NCBI GenBank assembly: GCA_054601695.1
Contig: BAAHQB010000408.1
Coordinates: 1 to 64,000, forward strand
Origin: Amorphochlora amoebiformis
Taxonomy: Eukaryota > Cercozoa > Chlorarachniophyceae
Length of the DNA: 64,000 nucleotides
Direction of reading: 5' to 3'
In this document: piece by piece, positions 60,529-64,000 of the stretch
How the letters are laid out: each line of letters begins with the position of its first letter
How positions within the stretch are numbered: the stretch's first letter is position 1
Notes under the pieces: model-generated
Databases searched by the model: none
The model's input: only the letters and a program-made list of their open reading frames with translations
Told to the model about the DNA's origin: nothing
Position numbers and translations under genes: made by a program

Positions 60529-61074
60529 AATATACATATATATATATACATATATGTATGTGTGTATATATATATATAAGATGTATATATGTATATATGT
60601 ATATATAAATATTATGTGTATATATGTATGTATATATATATTTGTACACATACGTCTTTGTAAATGAACAAATAGACGTATTTACATATTAACTCATACA
60701 CAATATATATGCAGAAATCGGGTGAAAATCCTTTACAGTACGGTAGAATGTGGTCCAATTCTGCCACGGAGAGCTACACGTAACCCTAACCCTAACCCTA
60801 ACCCTAACCCTAACCCTAACCCTGACCCGAGTCAATGGTCCTAGGAACAAGACATGCTGAATAATCTGATCCTAACCCTAACCCTAACCCTAACCCTAAC
60901 CCTAACCCTAACCCTCCGAACCCTTATTCGGACCCTACCGTAATCCTAACCACCTTAATTCTTACCCTAACCCTAATCCTAACCCTAACCCTAGCCCTAA
61001 TTTTAAGCTAGGTTGACCTTAGGTTTGACCCTAACCCTAGCCTATGGGGGGAAATCCTTATTAAATGTGTATAA
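56678..61074 (+). CDS. Unidentified small gene (tentative exon chain)
   Basis: Proposed exons: 56678-56690 (ATG; MTSE), 57532-57567 ([11 protein letters not shown]), 59355-59407 ([17 protein letters not shown]), 60715-60779 ([20 protein letters not shown]) and 61041-61074 ([13 protein letters not shown]). All are GT-AG and in phase, about 66 residues. The W...Y.D.N....W spacing recalls a WW-type fold but is not diagnostic. A different frame of 57532 and 59355 gives a hydrophobic segment ([18 protein letters not shown]) and can continue in phase through an open block at 59702-59846, so the frame is not settled. The middle three exons are well bounded; the first is a guess. Confidence 0.4.
57240..59354. 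repeat. TA intron with about nine copies of an acceptor plus exon start
   Basis: Copies of TATTTGTTCTATATATACAA, then TAGGGCAGTGTTACCCTGAT, TCTAATATGGATGTTCAA at about 57870, 58088, 58288, 58460, 58645, 58760, 58945 and 59160, before the exon at 59355. Spacing is 115 to 215 bases, filled with TA. Divergence is highest at the left end. Confidence 0.93.
59410..60714. repeat. TA tracts with a quasi-repetitive island and an exon copy
   Basis: An island at 59695-59850 has a recurring GGGAATCTC/GGAGATTTT theme; a similar GGGAATCCCCGAGG theme occurs at 1670-1715. A diverged copy of the acceptor and start of exon 60715-60779 lies at about 60340-60440. The rest is TA. Confidence 0.8.
60780..61040. 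repeat. CCCTAA array with one dispersed-motif copy
   Basis: CCCTAA at 60782-60822 and 60872-60915 flank a copy of the dispersed motif at 60825-60872 (GAGTCAATGGTCCTAGGAAC). It begins at the donor of exon 60715-60779. Confidence 0.92.
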
Positions 61075-61100
61075 TATGTATATATATATAAATATAAATG

Positions 61101-61131
<31 letters not shown>

Positions 61132-61139
61132 ATAGAATG

Positions 61140-61359
61140 TCTAGACTACCGTCAGTTCCTTAGAGTATACGAGTAGTAGCACAATAATCGGAACCCAGGA
61201 AGTTCTCGGAACCCATAGGTTCCGGAGGAAGTAAGGAAGGAAGGAAGGTAGAAAGGAAGTATCCGACTACCGCCCAAAAGTTATCATAATCATTCGTCAT
61301 AATCCAAACGGACTTGAATCGAACTCTGGACTACCATCTACTATGCCACTGTGCTAACA

Positions 61360-61360
<1 letters not shown>
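61140..61360 (-). mobile_element. Possible tRNA-derived SINE
   Basis: On the - strand a pol III A box TAGCACAGTGG (61346-61356) and a B box core GTTCGATTC (61316-61324) are correctly spaced at the 5' end of about 220 bases of unique sequence, which ends in a GGAA/TTCC-rich tract. The acceptor and T stems do not pair, so it is not a working tRNA. I see no second copy in this window and no target-site duplication, so the call is tentative. Confidence 0.35.
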
Positions 61361-61374
<14 letters not shown>

Positions 61375-61393
<19 letters not shown>

Positions 61394-61450
61394 GTATGTA
61401 TGTATATGTATGTATGTATATATATGTATATATATATATGTGTGTGAGCG

Positions 61451-61520
<70 letters not shown>

Positions 61521-61603
61521 AGTATATATGTATATGTATATATATATATAGAAAAAATATATGTTATATACATATACATATATATATATATATGCATATA
61601 TAT

Positions 61604-61644
<41 letters not shown>

Positions 61645-61770
61645 TGTATATATATATATATATATATATAGATATATAAATATATATATATGTGTAAATA
61701 TACACATACATTTAGCAGAATACTATATATTCCAATATGAAATATGTATTCACATTTAATGTATTAATAC

Positions 61771-61830
<60 letters not shown>
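61375..61830. repeat. TA intergenic tract
   Basis: TA and TATG microsatellite between the SINE-like element and the next gene. Confidence 0.92.
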
Positions 61831-61862
61831 TATAATATGCATATGCACTCATACACATACAG

Positions 61863-63331
<1,469 letters not shown>

Positions 63332-63439
63332 GTAGGGTTAGGGTTAGGGTTAGGGTTAGGATTCGGGTTAGGGTTAGGGTTAGGATTCGGGTTAGGGTTA
63401 GGGTTAGTAGCGTTAGTTAGGATTTGGAATGGGGTGTGT

Positions 63440-64000
<561 letters not shown>

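Overview
This is nuclear DNA of an intron-rich eukaryote, probably a protist or alga; I could not place it further. Four things point this way: long (TA)n and (CA)n microsatellites, many interstitial TTAGGG/CCCTAA arrays (the common eukaryotic telomere unit), GT-AG bounded short exons, and housekeeping genes found only in eukaryotes or archaea. At first sight the window looks like gene-free simple repeat, and most long open frames are just translated (TA)n (poly Ile-Tyr) or translated telomere repeat (Leu-Thr, Asn-Pro). The real genes appear only when the 12 to 150 base non-repetitive islands are read as exons and joined in phase.

Layout. 216-1372 (-): 5' part of deoxyhypusine hydroxylase (DOHH), leaving the window at its left end. 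2657-19076 (+): a SET-domain protein methyltransferase of the SETD/Rubisco-LSMT type, about 26 exons, stop at 19076. 20083-21943 (+): a small unidentified gene. 23884-24018 (+): a possible 44-residue single-pass membrane protein behind a TATA box. 25904-30123 (-): a small basic RGG-type gene (tentative). 30239-54797 (-): XPB/ERCC3/Ssl2, the TFIIH DNA helicase, about 35 exons with almost the whole helicase readable. 56678-61074 (+): a small gene, tentative. 61140-61360 (-): a tRNA-like, SINE-like element. 61863-63331 and beyond (+): an unidentified gene leaving the window at the right end. DOHH/SET and XPB/56.7 kb gene are divergent pairs sharing unique-sequence intergenic regions.

Introns. 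More than 90 percent of the XPB gene span is intron, and the introns consist almost entirely of (TA)n, (CA)n and TTAGGG-type repeats in both orientations. The most unusual feature is that many introns contain partial, diverged copies of the edge of their own neighbouring exon: copies of an exon 3' end plus its donor site lie in the downstream intron, and copies of an acceptor plus exon 5' end lie in the upstream intron. They occur singly or as tandem arrays of up to about nine. I found about 20 such cases in six genes. A short element with the core TCAATGGTCCTCGGACT also recurs at CCCTAA borders in four introns.

The genes have no obvious shared pathway (translation-factor modification, protein methylation, transcription/repair). 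Exon calls rest on phase agreement, splice dinucleotides and family motifs recalled from knowledge; no search or transcript evidence was available.
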